Source: [Mycobacterium] nativiensis (lineage in GTDB: Bacteria; Actinomycetota; Actinomycetes; Mycobacteriales; Mycobacteriaceae). From it: 64,000 nt of DNA. This document shows positions 8,749 through 22,698 of this stretch, piece by piece. The stretch is taken from contig NZ_CP083986.1 of assembly GCF_020172685.1 (NCBI RefSeq), forward strand, positions 3,090,333-3,154,332, given 5' to 3'. The position numbers were made by a program, and so were the translations under genes. Position 1 is the stretch's first letter. Each line of letters opens with the position of its first letter. The notes beneath the pieces were generated by a model. The model saw only the letters and a list, made by a program, of their open reading frames with translations. It did not search any database and had not been told where the DNA came from.

Positions 8749-9977
8749 CGTGCGTCCTCGAGGTACTTGCGCAGCTCCTGCCGTGCGATCGCGCGTTTGT
8801 GCACCTCGTCGGGGCCGTCGGCGAGCCGCAGCGTGCGCAGGTGCGCCCAGAAACTGGCGAGCGGGAAGTCCTCGGTGACGCCGCCGGCGCCGTGCACCTG
8901 GATGGCCCGGTCGATGATCGTGAGGGCGATGTTCGGTGCGGCCACCTTGATCGCGGCGATCTCGACCTGCGCGGCCTTGTTGCCGACGGTGTCCATCAGG
9001 TAGGCGGCCTTGAGCGTGAGCAGCCGGATCATCTCGATCTCGATGCGCGCCTCGGCGATCCAGTCGCGGATGTTGGCGTTCGCGCTGATCGGCTTGCCGA
9101 AGGCGATCCGGGAGTTCGCCCGCCGGCACATCAGTTCCAGTGCCCGCTCGGCCATTCCGATGCAGCGCATGCAGTGGTGGATGCGGCCCGGGCCGAGCCG
9201 GGCCTGGGCGATCGCGAAGCCCTCCCCCTCGCCCTTGAGCACATCTGTGGCCGGTACCCGGACGTCTTTGAAGTCGATCTCGGCGTGGCCCTCACGGTCC
9301 TGGTAGCCGAAGACCGGCAGCCCACGCATGATGGTGACGCCCGGGGCGTCGATGGGAACGACCATCATCGACTGCTGCCGGTGGGTGGCGGCGTCGGGAT
9401 CGGTCTTGCCCATCACGATCATGACCTTGCAGTTCTGGTGCAATGCGTTGGACGCGAACCACTTCCGGCCGTTGAGGATGTAGTCGCCGGTTGCGCTGTC
9501 CTTGGCCATCGACAGCTGCACGTTGGTGGCGTCCGAGGACGCCACCTGCGGCTCGGTCATCGCGAACGCGGAGCGGATGGTGCCGTCCAGCAACGGCTTG
9601 AGATATTTCTCCTTGTGCTCGTCGCTGCCGAACAGCGTGAACACCTCCATGTTGCCGGTGTCGGGGGCACTGCAGTTGGTCGCCTCCGGGGCCAGATGCG
9701 GGCTGCGGCCCATGATCTCGGCCAGCGGCGCGTACTCCAGATTGGTCAGTCCCGGGCCCCACTCCGGGTGGGGATGGAACAGGTTCCACAGGCCGCGCTT
9801 GCGCGCCTGCGCCTTGAGCTCCTCGATGATCGGCGGCTGAAAGTGCGGGTCGCCCGACTCGGCCATCTGCGTCTCGTAGACCGACTCCGCCGGATAGACG
9901 AGGGCGTCCATGAAGTCCAGCAGGTCGGCCCGAATCTTGTTGGCACGCTCGGATGTTTCGAACAGGGACATCGGCAC
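8745..9977 (-). CDS. acyl-CoA dehydrogenase, ACAD11-like
   Basis: A 410-residue flavoprotein with the standard three-domain acyl-CoA dehydrogenase fold: all-alpha N-terminus, middle beta domain ([17 protein letters not shown] near 150, then [10 protein letters not shown]), and a C-terminal helical domain ([35 protein letters not shown]). The signatures GRIHHCMR and EVHKRAIAR are characteristic of the ACAD10/11 group. It probably takes part in conversion of 4-hydroxyacyl-CoA derivatives with the linked APH kinase and SDR. It lies 12 bp downstream of the preceding SDR and overlaps the next by 4 bp, so the genes form one operon. Confidence 0.88.
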   Translation of the reverse strand: MPMSLFETSERANKIRADLLDFMDALVYPAESVYETQMAESGDPHFQPPIIEELKAQARKRGLWNLFHPHPEWGPGLTNLEYAPLAEIMGRSPHLAPEATNCSAPDTGNMEVFTLFGSDEHKEKYLKPLLDGTIRSAFAMTEPQVASSDATNVQLSMAKDSATGDYILNGRKWFASNALHQNCKVMIVMGKTDPDAATHRQQSMMVVPIDAPGVTIMRGLPVFGYQDREGHAEIDFKDVRVPATDVLKGEGEGFAIAQARLGPGRIHHCMRCIGMAERALELMCRRANSRIAFGKPISANANIRDWIAEARIEIEMIRLLTLKAAYLMDTVGNKAAQVEIAAIKVAAPNIALTIIDRAIQVHGAGGVTEDFPLASFWAHLRTLRLADGPDEVHKRAIARQELRKYLEDAR

Positions 9978-9989
9978 TCCTTGTCGGAT

Positions 9990-10814
9990 TCAGGACACTT
10001 CAGGGTTGAGCAGGCCGCGCTGGTAGCGGCGCATGCCGCGCAGCCAGCGGTCGTAGTCGGTTCCCTTGAACCGATACATCTCCAGCACCGCGGGGTGCGG
10101 CAGGATCAGGAACCGTTCGTCGTCGACGGCCGCGAGCACCTCGTCGGCCACGGCGGCGGGTTCGAGCACCTCACCAGCGGTGGTGACCGCGCGGGTGGCG
10201 AGATCGCCCACCGGGTCGCCGGATTGCGCGCCGGCGAACAGCAGCTTGGTGTTAACGCCCATCGGGCACAGGCAGCTGACCCGAATCCCCTGGTCGCCGT
10301 AGGTGATGTTGAGCCACTCGGCGAAGCCGACCGCCGCGTGTTTGGTGACCGCGTAGGCGGCGCCGCCGAGCTGGGTGAGCAGGCCGGCCGCCGATGCGGT
10401 CGACACGAAATAGCCCTCGCCGCGCTGCACCCAGCCGGGCACCAGCAGCTGCGCGGCCCGGATGTGGGCGCGCAGATTGATGTCGATCGCCTGGTCCCAG
10501 TCGCCCTCCGTCGCATCCAGGCCCGGGGCGCCGGTGATGCCGGCGTTGGCGAAGTACATGTCGACCGGGCCGTAGTGGCGCTCGGCGAGCGCGATCAGTG
10601 CCCGGATCACCTCGGAGTCGGAGACGTCGCCGCCGGAGCTGACTGCCGCGCCCGGCGTCTCGGCGTTGATCTGATCGGCCACCGCCTGTGCGGCATCCGC
10701 GTCGAGGTCGGCCACCACCACCCGGGCCCCGGCCCGTGCCAGTGCCGCCGCCAGCGCGCCACCGATGCCGCCTCCACCGCCGGTGACGATCGCGACCCGT
10801 TCGGCAACCTTCAT
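9990..10814 (-). CDS. SDR-family oxidoreductase
   Basis: The 274-residue protein has TGGGGGIGG at about residues 11-19 for cofactor binding, FANAGITG in place of the usual NNAG, and a STASAAG/YAVTK catalytic set near residues 138-156. The C-terminal 25 residues (TDYDRWLRGMRRYQRG) form the cap seen in many mycobacterial SDRs near FadE genes. It starts at ATG 10814, 61 bp past the TetR gene, and a 20-bp operator-like site lies 45-64 bp upstream. It is first in the SDR-ACAD-SDR-APH operon. Substrate unknown. Confidence 0.86.
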   Translation of the reverse strand: MKVAERVAIVTGGGGGIGGALAAALARAGARVVVADLDADAAQAVADQINAETPGAAVSSGGDVSDSEVIRALIALAERHYGPVDMYFANAGITGAPGLDATEGDWDQAIDINLRAHIRAAQLLVPGWVQRGEGYFVSTASAAGLLTQLGGAAYAVTKHAAVGFAEWLNITYGDQGIRVSCLCPMGVNTKLLFAGAQSGDPVGDLATRAVTTAGEVLEPAAVADEVLAAVDDERFLILPHPAVLEMYRFKGTDYDRWLRGMRRYQRGLLNPEVS

Positions 10815-10858
10815 GGGCAAGTCCCCCGCTCCTGTGCTCGCAGCGCCATCACTGTAGT

Positions 10859-10878
10859 TGAATCCGATCTCACGTTCA
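10859..10878. promoter_or_regulatory. putative TetR operator copy 1 (operon promoter)
   Basis: The 20-bp sequence TGAATCCGATCTCACGTTCA recurs at 11541-11560 with 17 of 20 bases identical. It lies 45-64 bp before the SDR start at 10814 and overlaps the stop codon of the TetR gene. The outer bases TGAA and TTCA form an inverted repeat, so it is a plausible dimer site for the adjacent TetR. Confidence 0.65.
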
Positions 10879-11526
10879 ATTATTGGCCGAGCGAAACTGC
10901 AGGGCATTGGCCCACAGCCGGGTGACGGTGTCGACCACCGTCTCGAAGTCCGGTCCCGAGTCGTCGGACGCCTCCCCGCCCACGAAGATGCCGTACGCCA
11001 GACGGCTGACCATCCCCGACAGCGCCTGCGAGGCCAGCAGTGGATCGACGTCGGCGGCGGCGATGCCCCGCTCCTGAAGGTCGGCGATTCCGGCGGCATT
11101 GCGCTGGATGAACGCTTGGGCGCGGCGGGCCCGGAAGGCCCGGAACTTGGGATCGACCTGGGCGACCTGTTCGAGCAGTCCCATCAACTTGGCGTTGCGC
11201 CGATAGGCCTCCAGGTAGGCCCGATTGCTCGCCTGCAGCGCCGCAAACGGGTCATCGGAGCCGCGCACCCGGCCCATGCCGGGATGCATCATGTCCTGCT
11301 GCGCCTGATCGAGGACGGCGGCGAAGATCTCCTCTTTGTTCGTGAAGTAGGTGTAGAACGACCCGGTGGCACAGCCGGCCACCTTGGCGATGTCGGTCAG
11401 TTTGGCGTCGAGGTAGCCGTCCCGCTCGAACACTTTGCGGGCCGCGGCGACCAGCGCCGCCCGGGTGCGCGCGCCGCGCACCGTCGCCGGCAACTGGCGA
11501 ACCGGGGCGGCCGAGGCGGCATCCAT
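10876..11526 (-). CDS. TetR-family transcriptional regulator
   Basis: This 216-residue protein has the TetR_N helix-turn-helix LTDIAKVAGCATGSFYTYFT near residues 43-62, followed by NKEEIFAAVLDQ. The C-terminal helices form a ligand pocket of unknown specificity. It is encoded just upstream of, and on the same strand as, the SDR-acyl-CoA dehydrogenase operon. Near-identical 20-bp sites lie 15-34 bp before its own start (11541-11560) and before the operon (10859-10878), consistent with autorepression and operon control. Acyl-CoA is the likely inducer type for such regulators, but this is inference. Confidence 0.87.
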   Translation of the reverse strand: MDAASAAPVRQLPATVRGARTRAALVAAARKVFERDGYLDAKLTDIAKVAGCATGSFYTYFTNKEEIFAAVLDQAQQDMMHPGMGRVRGSDDPFAALQASNRAYLEAYRRNAKLMGLLEQVAQVDPKFRAFRARRAQAFIQRNAAGIADLQERGIAAADVDPLLASQALSGMVSRLAYGIFVGGEASDDSGPDFETVVDTVTRLWANALQFRSANN

Positions 11527-11535
11527 CCCGGCAGC

Positions 11536-12792
11536 TTAACTGAATTCGATGTCAAGTTCACCCAAATCGCCGATTGCGGTCTCCGGGGCCGCCAGGTCGC
11601 CCAGCATGGCCTCGGCCTCCGGTCCGGGCAGCGATTCCACCCCGCGCAGCTTGCGTTCGATGGCCCGGGTGCGCACCCCGGCCGTGTCGATGGTGTTGCG
11701 GGCGTGGTCGAGTTGTTTGCGGGTCTTCTCCAGCACGGCCGCGAACTTGCCGAACTCGGTCTTGACCGCACCGAGCACCTGCCACACCTCACTGCTGCGC
11801 TGCTCGATGGCCAGCGTGCGAAAGCCCATCCGCAGGCTGTTGAGCAGCGCGGCCAACGTGGTCGGGCCGGCCAGGGTGACCTTGTATTTGGACTGAATCT
11901 GTTCGAACAGCCCCGGTTGGCGCAGCACCTCGGCGTAGAGACTCTCGGTGGCCAGGAACAGGATTGCGAAGTCGGTGGTGTGCGGCGGGGCCAGGTACTT
12001 GTCACAGATGTCGCCGGCTTCGGCTTCGATCCGCCGGATCAGTGCCTGGCGCGCGGCGGCCTCCCCCGCCGCATCGGCATGCTCCTGCGCATCGAGCAGT
12101 CGCTCGAAGTCCTCGCGCGGAAACTTCGCGTCGATGGGCAACAGCACCTCGGCGGCCCCGGTCCCGCCGGGTAGGCGAATCGCGAACTCCACCCGCGCAT
12201 TCGAGCCGGGCACGGTGATGACGTTGGTGAGGTACTGCTCGGGCGTCAGCGTCTCGGCCAGCAGCGCCGCCAGTTGCGCCTCACCGAAGATGCCGCGGGT
12301 CTTGACGTTGGTCAGCACCCGCTTCAGATCGCCCACCCCGGTCGCCAGGCTCTGCATCTCACCGAGACCGCGCTGCACGGCTTCCAGCCGTTCGGAGATC
12401 TGCGTGAAGGATTGCGCCAGCCGGGTTTCCAAGGTGGCCTGCAGCTTCTCGTCCACCGTGGCGCGCATCTTCTCCAGTTGCGCGGTGTTGTCGGCCTGCA
12501 GGCTGCGCAGCTGCCGATCCAGGACGTGGCCCTGCCGCTCCTGGGTCTCCTGCAGGCTCGACCCGAAGCGGTGCAGGGTCTGCTGCCACTGGTGGAAGGC
12601 CTGCGCGAGCTCGGCCCGCCCGGCGTGCTGTTCTTCGCGCAGCGTTCGCTCCACACGTTCACTGTCACCGCGCAGCGCGGCGAGCTGCTCGGGCGGGAGC
12701 GCCGCGCCCGCCGGGCGCAGCATTGCCACGACCTGGAGAATCACCGCCAGCAGGGCCAGTGAGGTGAGGAGGATCAGCAGGGCTGTGTCCAT
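11536..12792 (-). CDS. rmuC: RmuC-family protein
   Basis: A 418-residue protein with a single N-terminal membrane anchor (residues 4-26, ALLILLTSLALLAVILQVVA). A long coiled-coil-like region follows (about 35-150), then the RmuC domain (about 155-370) with RGIFGEAQLAALL, PIDAKFPREDFERLLDA, and the LFLATESLYAEVL segment. RmuC proteins are linked to suppression of DNA inversions at short repeats and resemble restriction-endonuclease folds. The gene follows the carboxylase gene by 30 bp. Its last codons contain the TetR operator at 11541-11560. Confidence 0.85.
   Translation of the reverse strand: MDTALLILLTSLALLAVILQVVAMLRPAGAALPPEQLAALRGDSERVERTLREEQHAGRAELAQAFHQWQQTLHRFGSSLQETQERQGHVLDRQLRSLQADNTAQLEKMRATVDEKLQATLETRLAQSFTQISERLEAVQRGLGEMQSLATGVGDLKRVLTNVKTRGIFGEAQLAALLAETLTPEQYLTNVITVPGSNARVEFAIRLPGGTGAAEVLLPIDAKFPREDFERLLDAQEHADAAGEAAARQALIRRIEAEAGDICDKYLAPPHTTDFAILFLATESLYAEVLRQPGLFEQIQSKYKVTLAGPTTLAALLNSLRMGFRTLAIEQRSSEVWQVLGAVKTEFGKFAAVLEKTRKQLDHARNTIDTAGVRTRAIERKLRGVESLPGPEAEAMLGDLAAPETAIGDLGELDIEFS
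11541..11560. promoter_or_regulatory. putative TetR operator copy 2 (tetR promoter)
   Basis: TGAATTCGATGTCAAGTTCA, matching the site at 10859-10878 in 17 of 20 positions. It lies 15-34 bp upstream of the tetR start and inside the final codons of rmuC. Chance agreement of this length between two coding-end contexts on both sides of the same regulator gene is unlikely. Confidence 0.65.
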
Positions 12793-12822
12793 GCGCGCAC
12801 CGTAGCGCGAGCCACCGACAGG

Positions 12823-15800
12823 TCAGCCGTTCGCCAGCCTGGCGATCCACACCCGCGAATCCGCCGGGTCGATCACATCGTCGAGTTCGAAGGTCATCGC
12901 CGCGGTCAGTGCCCGCCCGCGCCGGTAGGCCGCCTCGACCAGGTCATCGAAGAGCTTTTGGCGCTGATCCGGGTCGGCGACATCGGCCAGTTCCTTGCGG
13001 AACCCCAGCCGCACCGCCCCTTCCAGTCCCATTCCGCCGATCTCGCCGGTCGGCCAGGCGACGGTGAACTGCGGGGCGTGGAACGAGCCGCCCGCCATCG
13101 CCATGGCGCCCAGCCCATAGCCCTTGCGCAGCACGATCATCCCCATCGGCACCGTCAGACGGGCTCCGGCGATGAACATCTTGCTGAACCGGCGCACGGT
13201 GGCCTCGTGTTCGGCATCGGGGCCGACCATGAATCCCGGTGTGTCGCAGAGCGTAAGCACCGGCAGCCGAAACGACTCGCAGAGCGTCAGGTGGTCGGCC
13301 GCCTTATCGGCCGCCTCCGCGTCGATCGCACCGCCGAGATGATGACTGTTGTTGGCCAACAGCCCGTAGGCAACACCGTGTACCCGCACCAGGGCGGTCA
13401 CGATCCCGATCCCGTAGTCGGGTCGCAGTTCCAGCACCGAATCGACGTCGACGATCGCGTCGATCGCCCGGCGCACGTCGTAGGCCCGTAACCGGTTCTG
13501 CGGCACCACATGCCGGGCCAGTCGCGGGTCGGGTTCGCGCCAGTCGGTCACCGTGCCGTGAAAGTAGGACAGGTAACGCTTGGCCAGGCTCACCGCTTCG
13601 GCCTCGTCGGCGGCGGCCAGGCCCACCACCCCGTTGCGGCGCTGCACCGCGATCGGCCCGATCTCCTCGGGCCGATACACCCCCAACCCGCCACCTTCGA
13701 TCATGGCCGGACCGCCCATGCCGATGTTGGCGTCCGGGGTCGCGACGATCACGTCGCACGCGCCGGCCAGTGCCGCATTGCCGGCGAAACAGCGGCCGGA
13801 GACGATCGCCACCAGGGGCACCTGGCCGTTCAGTGCGGCCAGCGTGCGAAACGTCATGAGATCGAGTCCGGCCATTCCGGCGACATCGGTGTCGCCGGGG
13901 CGTCCGCCGCCGCCCTCGGCGAACAGCACCACCGGCAGTTTCCGGCGGGCAGCCAACTCGAACAGCCGGTCGGTCTTGGCGTGGTTGCGCATGCCCTGGG
14001 TGCCGGCCAGCACGGTGTAGTCGTAGGAGGCCACGGCCACCGACATCGAACCGATGGTGGCCAATCCGGCGACCAGCCCGTCGGCCGGCGTGTTGGTGAT
14101 CAGGTCCTCTTCGGAGCGCCGGCTGCGCTGCGCGGCCACCGCCAGCGCCCCGTATTCGACGAAGCTGCCGGGGTCGACCAGGTCGGCGATGTTCTCCCGT
14201 GCGGTGCGCCGGCCCTGCCGGTGCCGTTTGGCGACGGCGTCGGGGCGGCCGTCGTCGCGGGTGAGCCGGTGTCTGTCGGCGACCTCGTCGAGATCGGCTC
14301 GTGGGGAATCCAGCGCCGGTCCCGCATCGGGTCCGGCGGTGGTCGCCTCGCCGGTCGACACGAACACCAGCAGCGGGTCTCCGGCATTGACGACCTGGCC
14401 CGGGGCAACCAGGGTGCGTAGGGTGCGGGTGGCTCCGGGAGCAGCCAGCTCATGCTGCATCTTCATCGCCTCCAGCACGACCCCGCCGGGCCCGGCCTCG
14501 ACGACGGTCCCGGCCATCGGCGCGGACAGCACCTGTTCGCCCGGCCCCAGATCGGTTGTCCGGGGACGGTGTTCGTCCGGCTCGGGCGTCGCGGGCCCCA
14601 CCAGGGCGGGCAGTCGCGCGCCCAGCCATCCGGTGGTCACCACGCCGGCCGCCAGATCCTGATCGGACAGCACGGCCTGCAGCAGCCCGATATTGGTGCC
14701 GATGCCGGCGATGCCGAACTCCGCCAACGCGGTTCGCGCCTTGCGCAGCGCGGCGTCGGGCGTGCCGCTGGGTACGTGGGTGATCACCTTGGCCAGCAGC
14801 GAATCGTAGCGGGGGTTGATGGTCAGGCCCGGCCGGGCGTAGGTGTCGACCCGGATCCCCGGTCCGCTCGGCGGGGTGAACGCGGTCACGGTGCCGACGC
14901 AGGGTTGCACCGCACCGTCGGCGGCCACGGATTCGGCGTTGACGCGGCATTCGACCGCGATTCCGCGCGCGCCTGCCGCCTCGCCGGATTCGCTGCCGTC
15001 GGCGGCGAGCACGCCGGCCGGCAGATCCAGCTCGGCGAGCGCGGCCCCGTCGGCGATCCGGAACTGGACCGCCACCAGGTCCAGCCCGGTCACCGCCTCG
15101 GTCACCGGGTGCTCCACCTGAATCCGCGGGTTGACCTCGAGGAAGACGTAGCCTGCTGCGGTGACCAGGAATTCCACGGTCGCCAACCCCCGGTAGCCGA
15201 CACCGGCACACAGTCGGGTGGCCGCGCGGTGCAGTGCGGTACGCAACTCGCCCGACAACCCCGGCGCGGGGGCGATCTCGATCAGCTTCTGATAGCGGCG
15301 CTGGATGCTGCAGTCGCGGTCACCCACCGCCAAAGCCCGCACGCCGTCGGCGACGATCTGCACCTCGATGTGGCGGGCACCCTCGACGAGTTCTTCGGCG
15401 AAGACCGCCGCGGCACCGAACCCGAGCTGCGCCTCGGCAGCGCACCACCGATAGGCGTCGTCGAGTTGGTCGGCGTAGCGGACCGTGCGTATCCCCCGGC
15501 CCCCGCCACCGGCCAGCGCTTTGAGCATGATCCCGCCGGGGTGGGCGCGGAAGAAGTCGCGGATCTGGTCCGGGCTACCGGCCCCGTCGGTGGCGGCCAG
15601 CACCGGCAGGCCGGCGGCGACAGCGGTCCGGCGGGCAGCGGACTTGTCACCGAAGACCTCGAGCAGTTCGGGTTCGGGCCCGACGAAGACGCACCCCGCC
15701 GCCGCGGCGGCACGGGCGAATTCCGCATTCTCCGACAGGAATCCATAGCCGGGATGGATCAGATCGGCGTCGGACTTCGCTGCCGCGGCCAGAACGGCTG

Positions 15801-16001
15801 CGCCATCGAGATAGGCCGACGGACCAGCGCCGGGCAGACCGACGGCGACATCGGCGGTGTGCATATGCGGACTGCCTGCGTCGTCCTCGGCATAGACGGC
15901 AACCGTGCGATAACCCGATTCGGTTGCGGTGCGAATGATCCGCAGTGCGATCTCGCCGCGGTTGGCGATCAACACCGTCTTCGATGCAGCAGCAGTGGTA
16001 T

Positions 16002-16023
<22 letters not shown>
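12823..16023 (-). CDS. single-chain biotin-dependent long-chain acyl-CoA carboxylase
   Basis: The 1066-residue polypeptide fuses three parts that are usually separate subunits. Residues 15-460 are biotin carboxylase (KALAGGGGRGIRTV ATP-grasp loop at 168-181; EVNPRIQVEH at 296-305). Residues about 495-560 are the biotin carrier with EAMKM, biotin-accepting K521. Residues about 585-1060 are the carboxyltransferase (GRRTARENI, GGGGRPGDTDVAG, LANNSHHLGGA, GGSFHAPQFT). The layout matches the LCC enzyme described in M. avium subsp. paratuberculosis, which carboxylates long and shorter acyl-CoAs. ATG 16023 overlaps the ligase stop by 22 bp; TTG 16005 would give a 4-bp overlap and is also plausible. 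The linked acyl-CoA ligase probably supplies substrate. Confidence 0.9.
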
Positions 16024-17534
<1,511 letters not shown>

Positions 17535-17561
17535 GAGCGGCCGATCATGAGCAGCCCGTGG

Positions 17562-18008
17562 TCACCGGCGCCGCCGGGTGTGCGCCAGGCTCCGCAGGGT
17601 CCCGCGCACGGCGTACCCCGCGGTCATGACGCACGCGAGGATCAGCACGACGAACATCGGCAACCAGTCGCTGCGCGCATGGTTCAGGTGCCACCAGACG
17701 TAGGTGAACAGCACCGAACACGCGAACAGCACCACGTCACGCCAGTTGCCCTGATACGAGAACGCCGCGGCCCGCAACGCTCGGCTGCGGTCGGACGTGG
17801 CGACCAGGTCGTCGATGCGGTCGTCGATGGTGCGCTGCAGCCCCGCTCGCCGCTGGGTCTGTTCCGCCGGGATCCGATCGAGCAGATCGAGGTCCTGTTT
17901 GATCAGGCCACGCAGGTCGGGCCCCTTGAGCTGCCCGGCCGCCGCGGTGAACAGGGCTCCACCGAAGACCGGTGCCGCGCCCAGCGCCATGCTCAGCAGA
18001 GTGGGCAT
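17562..18008 (-). CDS. small membrane protein of unknown function
   Basis: This 148-residue protein has three hydrophobic stretches: residues 5-25 (weak, Ala/Gly-rich), about 92-109 (VVLFACSVLFTYVWWHL) and 116-134 (LPMFVVLILACVMTAGYAV). A charged, probably helical linker (about 28-88) lies between the first and second and reads DLDLLDRIPAEQTQRRAGLQ. I recognise no family. It is the first gene of the membrane protein-ligase-carboxylase run on this strand, 27 bp before the ligase, so a role near the membrane in acyl metabolism is possible. Confidence 0.65.
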   Translation of the reverse strand: MPTLLSMALGAAPVFGGALFTAAAGQLKGPDLRGLIKQDLDLLDRIPAEQTQRRAGLQRTIDDRIDDLVATSDRSRALRAAAFSYQGNWRDVVLFACSVLFTYVWWHLNHARSDWLPMFVVLILACVMTAGYAVRGTLRSLAHTRRRR

Positions 18009-18055
18009 CGTCGTGTCGTTCCTTTCGCGCCGCCTACTCGGGCCACCCTACGACG

Positions 18056-18484
18056 TCAGCCGAGCTTTACCGTGCCGTCAGGCTCGATTCGCCAGTCCGG
18101 GTTGTGGGCGATCTCCCAGATCAGCCCGTTGGGGTCTTGGACATGCGCGTGGAACACGCCGCCGAACTGGCCCGGCTGCGGCGCTTTGAGGACGGTGCCG
18201 CCCGCGGCGGCCATGATGGCCACCATTGCGGTCACGGCGTCGGGGCGCTCAACGTTGTGCGCGAGCGTGACCCCGGAGACCCGGGAATGGTCGCCGGGCA
18301 GTCCCAGATCTTCGTTGAACTTCGCCGCGAGGAAGAAACCCAGCAGCTGTCCCGGAGCGGACTGGTAGAAGATGATTTCGCCCTCGACGTCCAGCAGTGG
18401 GCGCCAGCCCAGGGCGGTGTAGAAGCGTCGGGTGGCGGCCAGGTCGGCTGTCGCAACGGTGACGAAGTGCACCTGATGTCTCAT
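18056..18484 (-). CDS. VOC-family (glyoxalase-like) protein
   Basis: A 142-residue protein with the paired beta-alpha-beta-beta-beta modules of the vicinal-oxygen-chelate fold: VHFVTVATADLAATRRFYTA at the start and GVFHAHVQDPNGLIWEIAHN at the end. Metal-binding candidates are His in VHFV near residue 5 and Glu in IWEIAHN near residue 127. The family includes glyoxalases, extradiol dioxygenases and resistance proteins, so the reaction is not determined. ATG 18484 starts the first module directly; upstream codons look non-coding. It stands alone, followed leftward by the membrane protein after a 48-bp gap. Confidence 0.83.
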   Translation of the reverse strand: MRHQVHFVTVATADLAATRRFYTALGWRPLLDVEGEIIFYQSAPGQLLGFFLAAKFNEDLGLPGDHSRVSGVTLAHNVERPDAVTAMVAIMAAAGGTVLKAPQPGQFGGVFHAHVQDPNGLIWEIAHNPDWRIEPDGTVKLG

Positions 18485-18715
18485 GGAGCCGAGCTTAAAG
18501 CGGCGCGGCACCCTGTCGGTGTCACCTCTGTAGAACATTCCGACCGTCTTGGTGGTGACACTTCTGCCGCGAGGCTCGGGCCGATTCCCGCACCGGAATG
18601 GCATGAATTAACGCAACCGATAATTGACGCAGGGGCCGGTCACACCAATTGAAGAAGACAGTTTTAGCGGCCTAAAATCCGGCAAAAGTTGCCCGCTGAA
18701 GACATCCGTATCATC

Positions 18716-18846
18716 GTTAACATAATTATCGCGATCGACAATTACATGGACGTTAAATTCTCCGCACAATGGCACCGTCCGATCAATTACCTGGGCTAAC
18801 TTCTAGAGATTTCCTGAACACCGTGACCAGCGTTAACATAAATATC
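18716..18846. repeat. 15-bp direct repeat pair GTTAACATAAWTATC
   Basis: Copies at 18716-18730 and 18832-18846 differ at one base. They are about 235 and 350 bp upstream of the PGRS start and may be regulator binding sites. Confidence 0.6.
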
Positions 18847-18852
18847 TCTTAC

Positions 18853-18895
18853 TAGATTATGACGCGATACGACATTAGATTGTGACGCATTGCGA
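18853..18895. repeat. tandem 20-bp repeat, period 23 bp
   Basis: TAGATTATGACGCGATACGA (18853-18872) and TAGATTGTGACGCATTGCGA (18876-18895) agree at 16 of 20 bases. The 23-bp period is about two helical turns, as expected for cooperatively bound regulator half-sites. Confidence 0.55.
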
Positions 18896-19079
18896 TCAAT
18901 TATTCAAAGTGCCCCCAAAGAGGTTGCTTAAAACTATTGCCATATCGCAAATGCTGCGCGTAACTTTTCGCTAGCTCGCGGTCATATCAGATTCAAGATC
19001 GATTTCCTTACCGGGCCGAACATCGGCACACCGGTACTGGTTCGGTCGTGGATTTCCGTTCGCAAAAAAGGGGATAGAA

Positions 19080-22301
<3,222 letters not shown>

Positions 22302-22314
22302 CCTTCCGCACTCC

Positions 22315-22346
22315 AGTGCCCCGCACGCTACGGCGAGCGGGGCACT
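22315..22346. terminator. hairpin terminator between convergent genes
   Basis: A perfect 10-bp stem (AGTGCCCCGC / GCGGGGCACT) with a 12-nt loop begins 14 bp after the PGRS stop and ends 27 bp before the convergent small gene. It lacks a T-tract on either strand, like the I-shaped terminators proposed for mycobacteria, and could serve both strands. Confidence 0.6.
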
Positions 22347-22372
22347 CGAGTGCTGGTTGCGCGTCGTCGGTA

Positions 22373-22582
22373 TCAGCTCTTGAAAGGCAGAATCTTGTTG
22401 AGCTGGTCGAGTTCCTTGCGCAGGTCGTGGATCAGTGCGGTGCCCCTGGCGGTGTGCGCCACCGCATTGATGCCGTCCTTCTGCTTCGCCAGCTCCGCGA
22501 TGTCCTGGTAGGCGGCACGCACCGATTCGAGCGTGCGCGCGAGCAGGTCGGTGGTGGCCTGGGTGTCGTTTGCTTGCGTCAC
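22373..22582 (-). CDS. small helical protein of unknown function (69 aa)
   Basis: A 69-residue, probably all-helical hydrophilic protein: TTDLLARTLESVRAAYQDIA, then ELAKQKDGINAVAHTARGTA, ending in HDLRKELDQLNKILPFKS. I recognise no family. GTG 22582 is chosen because residues upstream of it in the longer ATG reading (start 22660) are Arg/Pro-rich and look non-coding, and the longer form would come within 40 bp of the divergent gene at 22699. It may be a small cytosolic partner or regulator. Confidence that it is real is moderate, helped by the strong codon periodicity. Confidence 0.55.
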   Translation of the reverse strand: MTQANDTQATTDLLARTLESVRAAYQDIAELAKQKDGINAVAHTARGTALIHDLRKELDQLNKILPFKS

Positions 22583-22698
22583 GGCATCGCAGCCTATCGC
22601 CTCACGATGGGAACCGCGAGGAAATCGTGGAGTACGCAACCTGGCAAACTCCTGCGACATCCGGCATAGTCTCTCGACAACACGACGGATCGGAAGGG

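Larger units (their letters stand above)
18485..19079. other. AT-rich, repeat-rich island upstream of the PGRS gene
   Basis: This 595-bp stretch has no credible gene. From about 18605 to 19050 it is strikingly AT-rich for this genome. It contains a perfect 6-bp inverted repeat with 4-nt loop (TTTTAG/CTAAAA, 18662-18677), the 15-mer pair GTTAACATAATTATC at 18716-18730 and GTTAACATAAATATC at 18832-18846, a 20-bp direct repeat pair at 18853-18872 and 18876-18895 (16/20 identical), and repeats of GATCAATTA at 18781 and 18893. It resembles a nucleoid-protein-bound promoter island of a surface-protein gene. I see nothing coding in it. Confidence 0.75.

Noticed and set aside
8739..10925. 728-codon rightward ORF opposite the acyl-CoA dehydrogenase operon
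   Set aside because: Covers three supported leftward genes in antisense, with no recognisable domain.
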